Part shown: in pieces, positions 34,907-35,234 of the stretch
Layout of the letters: each line of letters starts with the position of its first letter
How positions within the stretch are numbered: position 1 is the stretch's first letter
From: Clostridiales bacterium
Lineage (GTDB): Bacteria > Bacillota > Clostridia > Saccharofermentanales > Saccharofermentanaceae
DNA length: 35,234 nucleotides
Assembly: GCA_017964005.1 (NCBI GenBank)
Contig: JAGCSR010000007.1
Span: 1 to 35,234 of the forward strand
Direction: 5' to 3'
The notes under the pieces: generated by a model
Database searches by the model: none
Seen by the model: the letters and a program-made list of their open reading frames with translations, nothing else
What the model was told of the DNA's origin: nothing
Position numbers and translations under genes: made by a program

Positions 34907-35041
34907 TTTTCTATCAAATAGTCGAAAAAAGCATTTTGATAGAAAGAATCGTCTCAGGTTTTCTATCATTTTCGATTTATTATGGATTTGATAGAAAATA
35001 ATGCTAAATTTTTCTATCAAATATTCATAATTCAAGATTTG
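34907..35041. repeat. Palindromic array, three units of about 52 bp, last one cut
   Basis: Units begin near 34907, 34959 and 35010, each with TTTCTATCA(AAT) and a right arm ATTTGATAGAAA in units one and two. The third ends at GATTTG and then changes to the sequence of an IS end. The core TATCAAAT/ATTTGATA and the 52-bp period match the array at 17153. The 278-base gap between the tRNA and the transposase holds nothing else. Confidence 0.85.
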
Positions 35042-35234
35042 TGAAGTGGTAACGTAAAAGTAGACACCTGACGAAAAGTATATACACCTAAAGGAGTTTC
35101 AGCTACATTATTAAGTATCAAATAAACAGAGGTGTAAAAATGTTCGGCATAAAAGAAGAAAGATTAGCCATTGGTAAGCGTGTTCACGATGGTGAATTAA
35201 CAAAACATGAGGCTTCCGTTAAATATGGCATCCC
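35042..35234 (+). mobile_element. Left end of an IS3-like insertion sequence (runs off the window)
   Basis: It starts at TGAAGTGG (35042), directly where the third palindrome is cut. GTAGACACC about 16 bases in resembles IS3-family ends that contain GTTGGACA- or GTAGACA-type blocks. OrfA begins at 35140. The right end is outside the window. Confidence 0.65.
35140..35234 (+). CDS. IS3-type transposase OrfA, 3' partial
   Basis: The ATG follows AGAGGTG at 6 bp. The visible 31 codons, MFGIKEERLAIGKRVHDG then ELTKHEASVKYGI, look like the helix-turn-helix opening of IS3-family OrfA, which binds the element ends. The frame is open to the window edge. Confidence 0.7.
   Translation, partial: MFGIKEERLAIGKRVHDGELTKHEASVKYGI

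Noticed and set aside
34665..34991. Plus-strand frame with GFEPTCRLPDKR, resembling database hypothetical proteins
   Set aside because: This is the translated antisense of tRNA-Ser, a common mis-annotation.

Overview
The window looks like chromosomal DNA from a low- to mid-GC Gram-positive anaerobe of the class Clostridia (Bacillota). The evidence is strong AGGAGG-type ribosome binding sites, a T-box leader before the tryptophan operon, lipoproteins with lipobox cysteines, and four secreted proteins ending in S-layer-homology (SLH) repeats of the CTRAQMVTFLWR type. A gut or rumen relative of Saccharofermentans or the Lachnospiraceae would fit, but the genus is an inference.

Layout. 103-3051: an SLH surface protein. 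3111-3440: a gene-poor stretch with an unusual self-contained micro-gene (direct repeats, TATAAT, a perfect Shine-Dalgarno site inside a hairpin, a 28-codon ORF and a terminator). 3514-5867: an OFA-type MFS transporter divergent from a DUF1294-metallophosphoesterase fusion, with a palindrome between them. 5912-6644: a small acidic protein and a two-TM membrane protein. 6746-7570: a Phd/YefM-PIN toxin-antitoxin unit with its own promoter and terminator.

7610-14433: the complete tryptophan operon trpE-G-D-C-F-B-A. It is preceded by a promoter and a T-box leader whose predicted specifier codon is UGG, so uncharged tRNA-Trp should switch on all chorismate-to-tryptophan steps together. 14496-17146: an SLC13/CitMHS-like permease and enolase. 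17153-19086: four 52-bp palindromic repeats, then a double LicD protein on the minus strand. 19314-21842: a large fusion of a TIM-barrel epimerase-like domain with an acyl-CoA ligase.

21908-28214: a 72-bp repeat pair, then three consecutive SLH surface proteins (two CAP-domain, one leucine-rich repeat). With the first gene they form a family sharing one cell-wall anchor behind different outer domains. 28387-32068: a YdcF-family membrane protein (-), a transglutaminase-like lipoprotein (+), and a methyltransferase and HD-domain hydrolase that probably form one minus-strand operon. 32151-34505: a large solute-binding lipoprotein with no permease beside it. 34596-35234: a decayed IS3-type remnant, tRNA-Ser(CGA), a second ~52-bp palindromic array, and the left end of an IS3-like element that cuts the last repeat and runs off the window.

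The most novel-looking items are the 3.2-3.4 kb micro-gene, the two palindromic arrays sharing a 52-bp period and a TATCAAAT core, and the TIM-barrel/acyl-CoA ligase fusion.
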